From: Octadecabacter arcticus 238
GTDB taxonomy: Bacteria; Pseudomonadota; Alphaproteobacteria; Rhodobacterales; Rhodobacteraceae
Length of the DNA: 64,000 nucleotides
Assembly (NCBI RefSeq): GCF_000155735.2
Contig: NC_020908.1
Coordinates: 4,277,501 to 4,341,500, forward strand
Direction of reading: 5' to 3'
The notes under the pieces are model-generated. The model did no database searches. It was given only the letters and a program-made list of their open reading frames with translations, and had not been told where the DNA came from. Each line of letters opens with the position of its first letter. Position 1 is the first letter of the stretch. This document shows positions 55,207 through 64,000 of this stretch, in pieces. The translations under genes and the position numbers were made by a program.

Positions 55207-57645
55207 TTAGATTTTCACGCGTTCGGACTTGGGATCATACATTGACCGCAATGACGCCTCGGCACGGACATTGGTGCCCATCACATCAATCGCGTAAGAC
55301 GACGCCAAAACGTCCGCAGCTGTCTCGCCTTTGCACGGCACATAGCCAAGGCCCATGGCCCCACCCAATGTGTGTCCGTAGGCGCCTGACGACAGATAGC
55401 CGACCAATTCCCCGTCCCGTAGGATCGGCTCATTGTGATACAAAAGCGGCTCAGGGTCCGTAAGCTTGAACTGCACCATGCGCTTGTTCAGACCCGTTTC
55501 CTGCTTTTCCAACACCGCTTCACGGCCAATGAAGTCCGGCTTGTCCTTCTTGACGGCAAAGCCGAGCCCCGCCTCCAACACATGGTCTTCGCAGGTGATG
55601 TCATGCCCGAAATGGCGAAAACCTTTTTCGATGCGGCAGGTGTCCATCATGTGCATCCCACACAGCGTCAGCCCAAAATCTTTCCCCGCGTCATGCAGTG
55701 TTTCAAACACATGGCCAGCTTGATCAGCACTGACATACACTTCCCAGCCAAGCTCCCCCACATAGGTCACACGGTGAACGCGGGCCATGCCCATCCCGAT
55801 CTCGATGTCCTGCGCTGTGCCAAACGGATTTACGTCATTAGTGAAATCGGCTGGTGATACGGCCTGCAGCAGCTTGCGCGCATTTGGCCCCATCAGCGCC
55901 AGCACGCCTTCACCTGCGGTCACGTCGGTAATGACCACGTTGAAATCGCCACGATTACGTTCCATCCAAACTTGATCAGCCAGTCGCGTCGCCGCAGGGG
56001 TGACGACCAGATACGCCGTTTCAGACAGGCGCGTTACAGTCACATCCGCTTCGATTCCGCCACGATTGTTCAGGAACTGCGTGTAGACAATCTTGCCAAT
56101 AGGCACGGAATAATCGCCGCCCCCGACGTAATTCAAAAACGCTTCAGCATCGCGCCCCTCGACCCTGATCTTACCGAAGGACGACATATCATACATGCCG
56201 ACATTCTCGCGCACGGCCTTATGTTCAGCCGCCACGTTGTCAAAGAAATTCTGTCGCTGCCAGCTGTATTCATACTCTGGCGTCTGGCCATCCTTAGCGA
56301 ACCAGTTGGCGCGCTCCCACCCTGACAATTCCCCCATTACTGCACCATGTTGCTGCAAATGGTGATGAAACGGGGTGCGCCTGATCCCGCGTGCCGTGTC
56401 CTTTTGTCGAAACGGGAAATGGTCTGCATACAACAGGCCCAGTGTTTCCTTTGAACGTTCCATTAGGAACGTTTTGTTGCCCATAAATGGCTGCATCCGG
56501 CTAATATCCACATCGCCCAGATCAAACGGTTTCGCACCTGCATCCATCCATTGCGCCAACGCCATGCCAGCCCCACCAGCAGACTGAATACCGATGGAAT
56601 TGAACCCTGCCGCAACCCAGACATTGTCCATCTCCGGCGCAAGGCCAAGGTGGTAGGCATCATCGGGCGTAAAGCTTTCTGGCCCGTTAAAGAACGTATG
56701 AATCCCTGCCTCTGCCAGCATCGGCATACGCGCAACCGCGTTCTCCAGGATTGGCTCAAAATGGTCAAAGTCTTCGGGCAGTTGGTCAAACTCAAACCCT
56801 TCGGGGATCGGACCCCACGGCTTTGAAACAGGCTCAAACGCACCCAAAAGCATCTTTCCTGCGTCTTCTTTGTAATACGCACATTCATCAGGAACCCGAA
56901 GCACGGGCATCTGCGTCAAACCAGCAATCGCCTCGGTGACAATATAAAAATGTTCGCAGGCTTGTAGCGGGACGTTGGTGCCCAGCATCTGGCCAACCTC
57001 ACGGCCCCACATGCCCGCACAATTCACGACGTGATCACACTCAATCGTGCCTTGCCCAGTCGCATCTTCCCAGTTCACACCAGTGATCCGCCGCCCGGCG
57101 CGGACAACACCCGTGGCCTTTACCCGCTCTTTTATGACGGCCCCACGTTGCCGCGCACCTTTGGCCAGCGCCAGTGCGATATTGGAAGGGTCGCCCTGCC
57201 CGTCCAGCGGCAGATAGACCCCGCCGACAACGCCATCAATATTAAGATGCTCATATTTCGCTTTCACCTCGCTGGGTGAAATCTCCTCGACCTCGACCCC
57301 GAAAGCGCGCGCCATGGCGGCCTGTCGGTAAATCTCTTCTTTGCGGCTTTCAGTCAATGCAACGGTGATCGACCCACACCACTTGAACCCCGTGGCCACG
57401 CCGGTTTCTTCCTCAAGCGTGCCATAAAGTTCTTGGCTATATTTCGCCAATTTTGTCATATTTTGCGTCGCGCGTAGCTGAGCAATGAGGCCCGCCGCAT
57501 GCCACGTTGTGCCCGACGTCAGCTGTTTGCGTTCTAGCAAAACAATATCCGTCCAGCCCAACTTGCTGAGGTGATACGCCACCGAACACCCGATGACGCC
57601 ACCGCCAATAATAACCACACGTGCCTTGCTTGGAAGATCCGCCAT
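55207..57645 (-). CDS. FAD-GcvT dehydrogenase (dimethylglycine/sarcosine dehydrogenase-like)
   Basis: An 812-residue flavoprotein in two halves. The N-terminal DAO half has FAD loop VVIIGGGVIGCSVAYHL and TSGTTWHAAGL, in which the His is the covalent FAD site of dimethylglycine dehydrogenase. The C-terminal half is a GcvT-type aminomethyltransferase that binds tetrahydrofolate and traps the released formaldehyde as 5,10-methylene-THF (GEGVLALMGPNARKLLQ, GELGWEVYVS). Start at 57645 is favoured by AAGGAACGGGCAG. Substrate could be dimethylglycine or sarcosine. Confidence 0.88.
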   Translation of the reverse strand: MADLPSKARVVIIGGGVIGCSVAYHLSKLGWTDIVLLERKQLTSGTTWHAAGLIAQLRATQNMTKLAKYSQELYGTLEEETGVATGFKWCGSITVALTESRKEEIYRQAAMARAFGVEVEEISPSEVKAKYEHLNIDGVVGGVYLPLDGQGDPSNIALALAKGARQRGAVIKERVKATGVVRAGRRITGVNWEDATGQGTIECDHVVNCAGMWGREVGQMLGTNVPLQACEHFYIVTEAIAGLTQMPVLRVPDECAYYKEDAGKMLLGAFEPVSKPWGPIPEGFEFDQLPEDFDHFEPILENAVARMPMLAEAGIHTFFNGPESFTPDDAYHLGLAPEMDNVWVAAGFNSIGIQSAGGAGMALAQWMDAGAKPFDLGDVDISRMQPFMGNKTFLMERSKETLGLLYADHFPFRQKDTARGIRRTPFHHHLQQHGAVMGELSGWERANWFAKDGQTPEYEYSWQRQNFFDNVAAEHKAVRENVGMYDMSSFGKIRVEGRDAEAFLNYVGGGDYSVPIGKIVYTQFLNNRGGIEADVTVTRLSETAYLVVTPAATRLADQVWMERNRGDFNVVITDVTAGEGVLALMGPNARKLLQAVSPADFTNDVNPFGTAQDIEIGMGMARVHRVTYVGELGWEVYVSADQAGHVFETLHDAGKDFGLTLCGMHMMDTCRIEKGFRHFGHDITCEDHVLEAGLGFAVKKDKPDFIGREAVLEKQETGLNKRMVQFKLTDPEPLLYHNEPILRDGELVGYLSSGAYGHTLGGAMGLGYVPCKGETAADVLASSYAIDVMGTNVRAEASLRSMYDPKSERVKI

Positions 57646-57682
57646 CTGCCCGTTCCTTAAATGATGTCGCACCAAAGGTGCG

Positions 57683-58561
57683 CTATATGATCGTGTGCCC
57701 AGCAGCGGTCAGGCGGCTGGCAATTTCTGCAATATGTGCGGGGCTGACTTCGCAACAGCCGCCAATAATCGTCGCTCCGTGATCGACCCAACGCATCGCA
57801 TGATCAGCGTAAAGGTCAGGCGTAAAATCACGTCGCATCGCCAAGGCATCAACGGTTGATTTGTCCTTGAGGAAACCCTCAGTGATTGTCTCAAAACCAT
57901 TGGCATATGCCCCGTAAGGCTTGCCGCACGTCGCCAATATATCCAACGCCGCCGGAATTGCTTCGGGTGCCGAACAATTCACCAATACCGCCTCAGCGAT
58001 CCCGACAACCGACAAAGCATCCGTCAAAGGTTCACCAGATCGCAACAAAGTCCCATCGCGATCACTGACTGAAAACGCGATCCAGATCGGTTTTTCTGCC
58101 GCCTTGGCGCCCGCCAGAATAGACCGCGCATGATCTATCGAAACAACCGTTTCGCACAGGATCAGATCAACGTCCGCGCCAATCAACCGCGCGACTTCTT
58201 CGAACTTCGGCACAGCAAAATCATATGGTGGCATGACATCCGCACGATAGGACGCGACCAACGGCCCGATGGACCCTGCAATGCGCATGGCCCCCGATTC
58301 CTTTGCCTCAGCCAGCGCCATGCGATGCAAGGCTTCGAATTGCTCCTCAAGCCCCGTACCGGTCAGCCGGTCGTGGTGAATGGCATACGTGTTGGTCGTG
58401 GCAATCGTCGCACCGGCGGCGGCAAAATCACGGTGCACCCCAGCGACCATGCCGGGGTGATCCAGCATCACCCGCGTTGACCAAAGCGGCGTTGGCCGAT
58501 CACCAGCACGGTGCACCAGTTCCTGCCCCATGCCACCGTCCAAAAGTGTAATCTGCGTCAT
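57683..58561 (-). CDS. Homocysteine S-methyltransferase (BHMT-like)
   Basis: A 292-residue Zn-dependent methyltransferase. The start LLDGGMGQELVHR is the family signature; zinc ligands are Cys196 in VNCSAPEAI and Cys269-Cys270 in GGCCEVSPAHI. Between two dimethylglycine/sarcosine dehydrogenase-type genes it most likely moves a methyl from glycine betaine (or S-methylmethionine) to homocysteine, giving dimethylglycine and methionine. The choice of donor is inferred from context. Confidence 0.87.
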   Translation of the reverse strand: MTQITLLDGGMGQELVHRAGDRPTPLWSTRVMLDHPGMVAGVHRDFAAAGATIATTNTYAIHHDRLTGTGLEEQFEALHRMALAEAKESGAMRIAGSIGPLVASYRADVMPPYDFAVPKFEEVARLIGADVDLILCETVVSIDHARSILAGAKAAEKPIWIAFSVSDRDGTLLRSGEPLTDALSVVGIAEAVLVNCSAPEAIPAALDILATCGKPYGAYANGFETITEGFLKDKSTVDALAMRRDFTPDLYADHAMRWVDHGATIIGGCCEVSPAHIAEIASRLTAAGHTII

Positions 58562-58564
58562 CGT

Positions 58565-61015
58565 TTAAGCCTTTATGCGTTCGTTGCTGGGGTCCCAAAG
58601 CGGCGCATCTTCTTGCACAATTGCCTTGTGGCGTTTGCCATAGACATCGACCTCCAATTCAGTGCCAACCGCCAAGAGATTAGCGCGAACCATACCCAAG
58701 GCGATGCATTTATTGGTGCGATATCCCATGGCGCAAGACGTGACTTCGCCGACGATCTCATCGCCATGCCAAATCGGCGCCATATAGGGCGCGTCAGTGT
58801 CACCAGCGTCCATGACCAGCGTGACAAACCCTTTCTTTCGACCCTGCTGTTTTTCCGCCAGCAACGCCACCTTCCCAGGGAAATCCTGCGGTTTGTCGAA
58901 CTTGATAAAGCGATCGAGCCCGCCTTCGATCAGCGAATAGTCTGTGGACAGATCGCCCTTCCACGCGCGGTAACCCTTTTCGATCCGCATCGAATTCAGC
59001 GCATACATGCCGAACGGTGCAACCCCTGCATCCAATAATGCATCCCATATCGCAGGCATCGCGTCGGGGGCGGCATGGATTTCCCAACCCAATTCACCCG
59101 CGAACGAAACGCGGATCAACGCACATGGTTGCCGCGCGACGGTGCCGTCAAAACTCGCACTCAACCACGGTCTGGACAGATCGTGCCCGCCAACCAGCGG
59201 CCCCAAAATGTCGCATGCCTTTGGCCCAGTGACCAACAGGCATTCCGCAGCCTTAGTATGATCCGTCACCGTAATCCCGTCAGGCGCTTGGCGCGAAAAA
59301 ATCTCAGCGTCGTGCCACTGCGCAGTCGCAGCCGAAATCAGACCAACTTCGGTGTCGCTGTGCACCATGATTGAGGTTTCCGTCAGGATGCGCCCACGGC
59401 TGTCGGGGAAATAGGCAAGGCTGACACGGCCCGGCGCAGGAAGACGCGACGCGCTTAGCCCGTCAACAAAATCCTTGGCGCCGACCCCTTCAATCTTGAT
59501 GCGGCTGAACCCCGTGATGGGCAGCATCCCACAGCCATCGCGCACCGCTTCGACTTCCTCGCGAATACGCGTCTCCCACGGCCCATCGCGGTCCCAAGTT
59601 TGTGTCGAGTCCTCAGTGGTATCGTCACCGTCTTTGGCAAACCAGTTTGCGCGTTCCCAGCCGTTATACGCCCCGAATTGCGCGCCCGCGTCCTGCAACC
59701 GCGACTGCAACGTCGAATGCTTCTTATCGCGGCCCGCTGGCCATTCGTGATGCGGGAAATGCATTCCGTACTCATAGCCATACGTTTCAAGCGCCTTGGA
59801 CAGGCAATAGTCGTGATCGGCATAATCGGTGTAGCGGCGCGGATCGACGGACCACATGTCCAGTTCTGTTTCGCCGTGCATGATCCATTCCGCCATGACC
59901 TTACCCGCACCACCGCCTTGGGCGATCCCGAAGGTAAACGAATGCGCCTCAAACGCGTTCTTCACACCGGGCATCGGCCCGACCATCGGCAGACCATCTG
60001 GCGCATAAGGGATCGGGCCATTGATATTGCGGCCAATGCCAGCCTCGCCCAACAACGGCAAACGCGCCATCGCGTCTTCGATGTAGAATTCCAGTCGATC
60101 CAGATCATCGGGATACAGCTGAAACGAGAAATCGTCAGGCATTGGATCGTCCGGCGTCACCCAATGCGCCTTACAATTCCGCTCATAGGGGCCAAGGTTC
60201 AGACCGTTCTTATCCTGCCGCAGATAATAGGAAATATCGACATCGCGCACGAGGGGGACTTTGTGCCCGACCTCTTTGGTCCACGCCTCAAGCTCGGCGA
60301 TGGGTTCGGTCAGGAAATACTGATGCGACATGACGACCATCGGCACGGTGCGCCCCCCGAACGGCTTGAACATCTCACCAACACGCTGCGCATAGTAACC
60401 AGCGGCGTTCACAACAATCTCGGCGCGGATGTCACCCTTTTCAGTTTTCACAATCCATTCATCACCATCCCGACCTATGCCCGTCACCGGACAGAACCGT
60501 TCGATATGACCGCCCGCCGCGCGCGCACCCTTGGCCAAGGCCTGCGTCAGCTGTGCTGGGTCAATGTCGCCGTCCAGTGCATCCCACATGCCGCCCGCAA
60601 GATCATGGGTTTCGAGAAACGGATGGCGTTCTTTGATTTCAGCATTGGTCAAAATATCCATCTCAAGTCCCTGATAACGGGCTTGTCCGGACACTTTAGC
60701 AAACTCCTGCATTCGTTCTTTGGAATGCGCCAAACGCAGCGATCCGGTGACGTGGTAGTTCATCGGATAATCAACATCATCGGCCAAACCGCGATACAGT
60801 TCCAAACCGTAACGCTGCATGTTCATCACGGCCCAATTGGGCGCAAAGTTCGGACAGTTTCCCGCAGCATGCCAAGTAGAACCAGCGGTCAATTCGTTCT
60901 TTTCAAGCAGCACACAGTCCTTCCATCCGGCACGGGCCAGATGGAACAATGTTGACGTGCCGATGACGCCGCCGCCGATAATGACCACACGGGCCGTGGT
61001 TGGAAAATCTGCCAT
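58565..61015 (-). CDS. FAD-GcvT dehydrogenase (dimethylglycine dehydrogenase-like), second copy
   Basis: An 816-residue paralogue of the protein at 55207-57645. FAD loop VVIIGGGVIGTSTLFHLARAG and TAGSTWHAAGNCPNFAPNW carry the FAD-anchoring His. The GcvT half contains GPKACDILGPLVGG and GELGWEIHAAP and ends in a folate-binding barrel. It starts the operon. The two paralogues differ in the region after WHAAG, so they probably take different substrates (dimethylglycine and sarcosine). Confidence 0.9.
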   Translation of the reverse strand: MADFPTTARVVIIGGGVIGTSTLFHLARAGWKDCVLLEKNELTAGSTWHAAGNCPNFAPNWAVMNMQRYGLELYRGLADDVDYPMNYHVTGSLRLAHSKERMQEFAKVSGQARYQGLEMDILTNAEIKERHPFLETHDLAGGMWDALDGDIDPAQLTQALAKGARAAGGHIERFCPVTGIGRDGDEWIVKTEKGDIRAEIVVNAAGYYAQRVGEMFKPFGGRTVPMVVMSHQYFLTEPIAELEAWTKEVGHKVPLVRDVDISYYLRQDKNGLNLGPYERNCKAHWVTPDDPMPDDFSFQLYPDDLDRLEFYIEDAMARLPLLGEAGIGRNINGPIPYAPDGLPMVGPMPGVKNAFEAHSFTFGIAQGGGAGKVMAEWIMHGETELDMWSVDPRRYTDYADHDYCLSKALETYGYEYGMHFPHHEWPAGRDKKHSTLQSRLQDAGAQFGAYNGWERANWFAKDGDDTTEDSTQTWDRDGPWETRIREEVEAVRDGCGMLPITGFSRIKIEGVGAKDFVDGLSASRLPAPGRVSLAYFPDSRGRILTETSIMVHSDTEVGLISAATAQWHDAEIFSRQAPDGITVTDHTKAAECLLVTGPKACDILGPLVGGHDLSRPWLSASFDGTVARQPCALIRVSFAGELGWEIHAAPDAMPAIWDALLDAGVAPFGMYALNSMRIEKGYRAWKGDLSTDYSLIEGGLDRFIKFDKPQDFPGKVALLAEKQQGRKKGFVTLVMDAGDTDAPYMAPIWHGDEIVGEVTSCAMGYRTNKCIALGMVRANLLAVGTELEVDVYGKRHKAIVQEDAPLWDPSNERIKA

Positions 61016-61027
61016 GGTCTTTGTTCC

Positions 61028-61411
61028 CTAATATTTCTCGATATGCGGTGCGTCATCCGCAATGGTGTAAAAGTCGCCTTTGTCGGCTGTAAAAATATGT
61101 TTGCCTGCTACAAATCCTGTCGGATTGTCGAACGCACCGGCCGCAATGCCAATGCCGTCTTCGTCGTTCATGCGGTAAAACAGGCTGGACCCGCAGCGAT
61201 TACAAAACCCGCGCTTGGCCCAGTCGGATGATGCAAACCACGTCAGCCCAACTTGGTTGGTGAACACAACTTCGTCTAAGATTGCCCGCGTCGCCGCCCA
61301 ATGATGCCCACTCAACCGGCGACATTGGCTGCAGTGGCACATGGTAATTTCGGCTCGCAGGTTTTTGACCTCAAAGGCCACGGCCCCACATTCACAACGC
61401 CCTTGGTGCAT
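61028..61411 (-). CDS. GFA-family (glutathione-dependent formaldehyde-activating-like) protein
   Basis: A 127-residue zinc protein. The Zn-binding pattern is CECGAVAF, then CHCSQCRRLSG, then GFCNRCGSSLFYR. GFA family members were named for formaldehyde-glutathione condensation, which would fit the demethylation genes beside it, but that activity is disputed for many members. Its ATG overlaps the LysE stop by one base (TGATG). Confidence 0.9.
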   Translation of the reverse strand: MHQGRCECGAVAFEVKNLRAEITMCHCSQCRRLSGHHWAATRAILDEVVFTNQVGLTWFASSDWAKRGFCNRCGSSLFYRMNDEDGIGIAAGAFDNPTGFVAGKHIFTADKGDFYTIADDAPHIEKY

Positions 61412-62034
61412 CACGCTCTCCCTATCGTCGGTTGGCTTGCGCCCAAAAGAACGCCGTAAATAATGAAACACACGGCCATCACACGCCGGAACCAAACGTT
61501 GAACACAGCCCCCAGCGCCGCGCGTCCAAGCCCAGCACCAAGGGCAGTAAACGTCAGGTAACTGCACGCCGTCAGCGTTAGGGCCGTGGGCACAATCACC
61601 CACATCTGTTGTCCAATCGGCACGTCAGGCTGCACGAACTGGCTAAATGCGGCAAGGTATCCGGCAACACTTTTGGGATTGATGACCGCAATTGCCAAGG
61701 CCCGCCAATAGACGCGCCCCTTGGGCGCTGACGTTGGCTGAACAGGTCGCGACGCCATGATCCAGCCGCGAACTCCAAGAAAGATCAGGAACCCCGCGCC
61801 AATGAGCTTTGCCCCTGAAAACGCCACCTCGGACGCAGCAAGCAACGCCGTCACACCGAGCGCTGACAATGCCAAAAACAAGGAAGCCTGTGTCAAGATC
61901 GCAGCAACACCTGGCAAGCTGCGCACGAACCCCAAACTCATCCCGTTTGAAATGCAATTCACGGCATTCGGCCCCGGCGTGGTGACAAAAACCGCCCAGA
62001 ACAGCGCGAATATGGTCCATGCTTCAAACGTCAT
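61411..62034 (-). CDS. LysE-family translocator
   Basis: A 207-residue amino-acid exporter with six helices. The opening FVTTPGPNAVNCISNGMSLG is the LysE/RhtB signature, and GGxL-like ALGVTALLAASEVAF and VINPKSVAGYLAAFSQF follow. It is upstream of and coupled to the GFA gene, and downstream of an XRE-cupin regulator. The exported compound is not known. Confidence 0.9.
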   Translation of the reverse strand: MTFEAWTIFALFWAVFVTTPGPNAVNCISNGMSLGFVRSLPGVAAILTQASLFLALSALGVTALLAASEVAFSGAKLIGAGFLIFLGVRGWIMASRPVQPTSAPKGRVYWRALAIAVINPKSVAGYLAAFSQFVQPDVPIGQQMWVIVPTALTLTACSYLTFTALGAGLGRAALGAVFNVWFRRVMAVCFIIYGVLLGASQPTIGRA

Positions 62035-62048
62035 TCATTACATCACCC

Positions 62049-62627
62049 TCAATAGATTGGTGGCGCGATGACCCAGATCGCAACGCAGGGCGCGGCGTAG
62101 GGGTTCATCCAGCGAAAGGCTTCGCCACGAATGCGAAAACTGTCACCTGCGTTCAGTGAAAAGGTCTTACCTGCGATCCACAAATCAAGGCGGCCAGACA
62201 CGATATATCCAACTTCTTGTGTCGGACGCATAACTTCTTCGGTGATCTCGGAATTGGCCTCAAAGGTCGAATGGACCATCTCAAAATCATCCGTCAGATC
62301 GGGGGACAAAAGTTCCTCAACCAAGCCCGCAGGGCGTGACCCGATAGGACGGCGCGCGTCTGCCCTAACAATCATGCCCCGTTCGTGTTCCGGCGCCGCT
62401 GACCGGAACAGACTGGACACCGATACATCCAAGACCGATGCTATATGGCGCAGATCGGTAATTGACGGTTCAGACATGTCACGCTCAACCTGGCTTAACC
62501 AGCCAACCGACCGCCCCAGCGTTTTACCCAATCCCGACAACGTCAGCCCGCGCGCTTTTCGCAAGGCACGAATGTCAGCCCCAAGCGTGTGGATTTCTGG
62601 CGATGGCGCGTGAATCACTTGCTGCAA
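62049..62627 (-). CDS. XRE-family regulator with C-terminal cupin
   Basis: A 192-residue repressor type. The helix-turn-helix is at about residues 17-70 (LRKARGLTLSGLGKTLGRSV, with LSQVERDMSEPSITDLRHIA). The cupin domain is at about 115-190 and ends WIAGKTFSLNAGDSFRIRGE. Relatives regulate amino-acid and polyamine use and sense small ligands. It lies 14 bases before the LysE gene, and may control the LysE-GFA and betaine-type genes next to it (inference). Confidence 0.88.
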   Translation of the reverse strand: MQQVIHAPSPEIHTLGADIRALRKARGLTLSGLGKTLGRSVGWLSQVERDMSEPSITDLRHIASVLDVSVSSLFRSAAPEHERGMIVRADARRPIGSRPAGLVEELLSPDLTDDFEMVHSTFEANSEITEEVMRPTQEVGYIVSGRLDLWIAGKTFSLNAGDSFRIRGEAFRWMNPYAAPCVAIWVIAPPIY

Positions 62628-62696
62628 ACTCCCTGTCTGACCAAAGTCGTGACACGAGTTTGTGAAAATTCAAAGGATTTTTTCACCAATCAGATT

Positions 62697-63158
62697 TTAT
62701 TTAGTGACGACGCTGAAAACACTCTTCAAGATTGCAGCCATATGTGTGGCATCTTCAGCGGTGAAGGCATCCGGCTGATCACTGTCGATATCAAACACCG
62801 CAATCAATTCTGCGGCCTCGTTGAACACCGGCAAGACCAATTCCGACCGCGTGGAACTGGCGCAGGCGATATGCCCGTCAAATGCCTCAACGTCCGCGAC
62901 CAACTGCACCTCGCCCGTGCGCGCCGCCGCGCCACAAACCCCACGCGAAAACGGGATCTGCAAACACCCGTGCCCACCCTGATACGGCCCAATCTTAAGC
63001 ATCTCTGGCCCCGTCACGCGGTAAAACCCGGTCCAATCAAACCGCGCGTCGAAGTGATGCACTTCACACGCAACGGTTGCCATCAACGCAACGGCGTCAT
63101 CCTCGCCCTGCGTTAAGCTGGCGATTGTCTTGGTGAGAGTGTCGTAATCGGGCATCAT
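62697..63158 (-). CDS. Free methionine-(R)-sulfoxide reductase (GAF domain)
   Basis: A 153-residue GAF protein of the fRMsr (MsrC) type. The three conserved Cys are in GHGCLQI, GVCGAA and HIACAS, and FDWTGFYR and GPYQGGHG are family motifs. It reduces free methionine-R-sulfoxide. A second ATG one codon in is equally possible. No other gene is clearly in its operon. Confidence 0.93.
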   Translation of the reverse strand: MMPDYDTLTKTIASLTQGEDDAVALMATVACEVHHFDARFDWTGFYRVTGPEMLKIGPYQGGHGCLQIPFSRGVCGAAARTGEVQLVADVEAFDGHIACASSTRSELVLPVFNEAAELIAVFDIDSDQPDAFTAEDATHMAAILKSVFSVVTK

Positions 63159-63214
63159 GCCTCCCGCAAAAAAAGGTTGGGTTTAGGTATTTAGAGCCAA
63201 AGAAGCGCAAAAAC

Positions 63215-64000
63215 CTAAGGGCGTTCAATCGCAATCGCCGTCCCTTCGCCACCCCCAATGCAGATCGCGGCTATGCCACGTTTTAGATTGTGGGTTTCCA
63301 AAGCATGCAGCAAGGTCACAATAATCCGCGCACCGGACGCGCCAATCGGATGCCCGAGCGCGCAAGCGCCGCCATTGATATTGACGATGTCAGGCGGCAA
63401 ATCCATCTCGCGCATGAACGCCATTGGAACAACCGCGAAGGCCTCATTGACCTCCCACAAATCGACACTGTTCTTGTCCCACCCAAGTTGGTCGAGCAGT
63501 TTTTGCGCCGCCGGAACAGGCGCAGTTGTAAACAGGTTTGGCGCTTGGGCGTGACTGGCGTGGCCGCGAATGTAGGCGCGGATTGGCAGATCAGTTTTAT
63601 CCGTTGTCAAAAGTAGGGCCGCCGCCCCATCCGAAATGCTGGAACTGTTGGCCGCCGTTACCGTGCCGCCCTCACGAAACGCAGGCTTTAACAAAGGTAT
63701 CTTATCTGGCCGCGCGTTTGCGGGCTGTTCGTCGACCGACACCGTGGTTTGCGCCGCTCGGCCTGCCACCTCTACGGGCGTGATCTCAGCATCAAATGCC
63801 CCCGACGTTTGCGCCGATAACGCCCGCTTCAGAGATCGCAGCGCATACTCATCCTGCGCCTCACGGGTAAACTGATAGCTCTGCGCGCAGTCCTCTGCGA
63901 AACTCCCCATCAAGCGCCCCGTGTCATAGGCGTCTTCCAACCCGTCCAGAAACATCGAATCTATCAATGTTCCATGGCCAATCCGCGCGCCGTCCCGCAT
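63215..64000 (-). CDS. Acetyl-CoA acetyltransferase (thiolase), partial
   Basis: C-terminal 261 residues of a thiolase, cut by the window edge. The catalytic NEAFAVVP (His or Asn-rich motif), CALGHPIGASGARI (active His) and CIGGGEGTAIAIE (second catalytic Cys) are visible. The first catalytic Cys is beyond the window. The usual CxGGGMG is GEG here. It could serve acetoacetyl-CoA formation in PHB synthesis or beta-oxidation. Confidence 0.95.
   Translation of the reverse strand: MRDGARIGHGTLIDSMFLDGLEDAYDTGRLMGSFAEDCAQSYQFTREAQDEYALRSLKRALSAQTSGAFDAEITPVEVAGRAAQTTVSVDEQPANARPDKIPLLKPAFREGGTVTAANSSSISDGAAALLLTTDKTDLPIRAYIRGHASHAQAPNLFTTAPVPAAQKLLDQLGWDKNSVDLWEVNEAFAVVPMAFMREMDLPPDIVNINGGACALGHPIGASGARIIVTLLHALETHNLKRGIAAICIGGGEGTAIAIERP

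Noticed and set aside
59600..60955. 451-codon plus-strand frame inside the second FAD-GcvT gene
   Set aside because: It is antisense to a fully conserved dehydrogenase and shows no motif of its own.
55207..62627. Riboswitch upstream of the one-carbon genes
   Set aside because: Spacings are only 3-40 bases, too short for a glycine or SAM aptamer, and no conserved stems were seen.

Overview
The window looks like a chromosomal segment of a marine alphaproteobacterium of the Rhodobacteraceae (Roseobacter group). The pointers are an RpoE-ChrR singlet-oxygen sigma/anti-sigma pair, the type III polyketide synthase-ICMT pair, a DinB with an N-terminal zinc ribbon, a DUF3035 lipoprotein, the glycine-betaine demethylation cassette with two FAD-GcvT dehydrogenases, and the overall gene style. 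Four insertion sequences of four families, plus several frameshifted or nonsense-broken genes, would fit a transposon-rich polar genome such as Octadecabacter, but that genus is a guess. No plasmid, phage, CRISPR array or rRNA operon is visible.

Layout. 1-1403: methionine-sulfoxide repair operon msrP, a MerF-like two-helix gene, then msrQ (cut by the window edge). 1582-6908: an FMN-dependent glutamate-synthase-like protein, a secreted fasciclin protein, and clpB behind a sigma-32-type promoter. 6966-12007: pyrF, an NfeD/SPFH pair, a Nudix hydrolase, dinB, and an N-formylglutamate amidohydrolase. 12168-14258: tRNA-Val, a tandem hairpin repeat, rpmJ, and a type III PKS with a methyltransferase. 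14372-18542: an ISL3 element carrying an IS66-family element and an IS1595-family element. 18552-21517: a secreted PPC-repeat protein convergent with a frameshifted pseudocaspase/peptidoglycan-binding gene. 21724-28266: a saccharopine dehydrogenase, then the SDR-MFS-DUF1365-FAD oxidoreductase operon divergent from rpoE-chrR. 28315-43669: mostly housekeeping (mutL, two M16 peptidases, lspA, purH, rsmB, an SdhAF4-like gene, dapB, rbfA, truB) mixed with lipoproteins and a heparinase-like gene. 43734-51543: a DUF1643 protein, a small RTX-like protein, rpsO, a degraded GT-C membrane glycosyltransferase, an RNA methyltransferase, pnp and an L,D-transpeptidase. 51613-55152: a 1-Cys peroxiredoxin with an IS630 element just upstream, a pseudouridine synthase and RarD. 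55207-64000: two DMGDH/sarcosine-dehydrogenase-like proteins around a homocysteine S-methyltransferase, then GFA, LysE and XRE-cupin genes, free-Met-R-SO reductase, and a truncated thiolase.

Working together. Several genes point to oxidative and photo-oxidative stress (MsrPQ, free-Met-SO reductase, 1-Cys peroxiredoxin, RpoE-ChrR and its divergent operon, ClpB). The 55-62 kb block fits stepwise demethylation of glycine betaine to glycine with capture of one-carbon units.

I found no system that I can call new with confidence. The best leads are the MerF-like gene inside msrPQ, the covarying tandem hairpins between tRNA-Val and rpmJ, the catalytically dead caspase fused to peptidoglycan-binding domains, and the nested IS that hit a ribosome binding site. 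All coordinates and alignments were read by eye.
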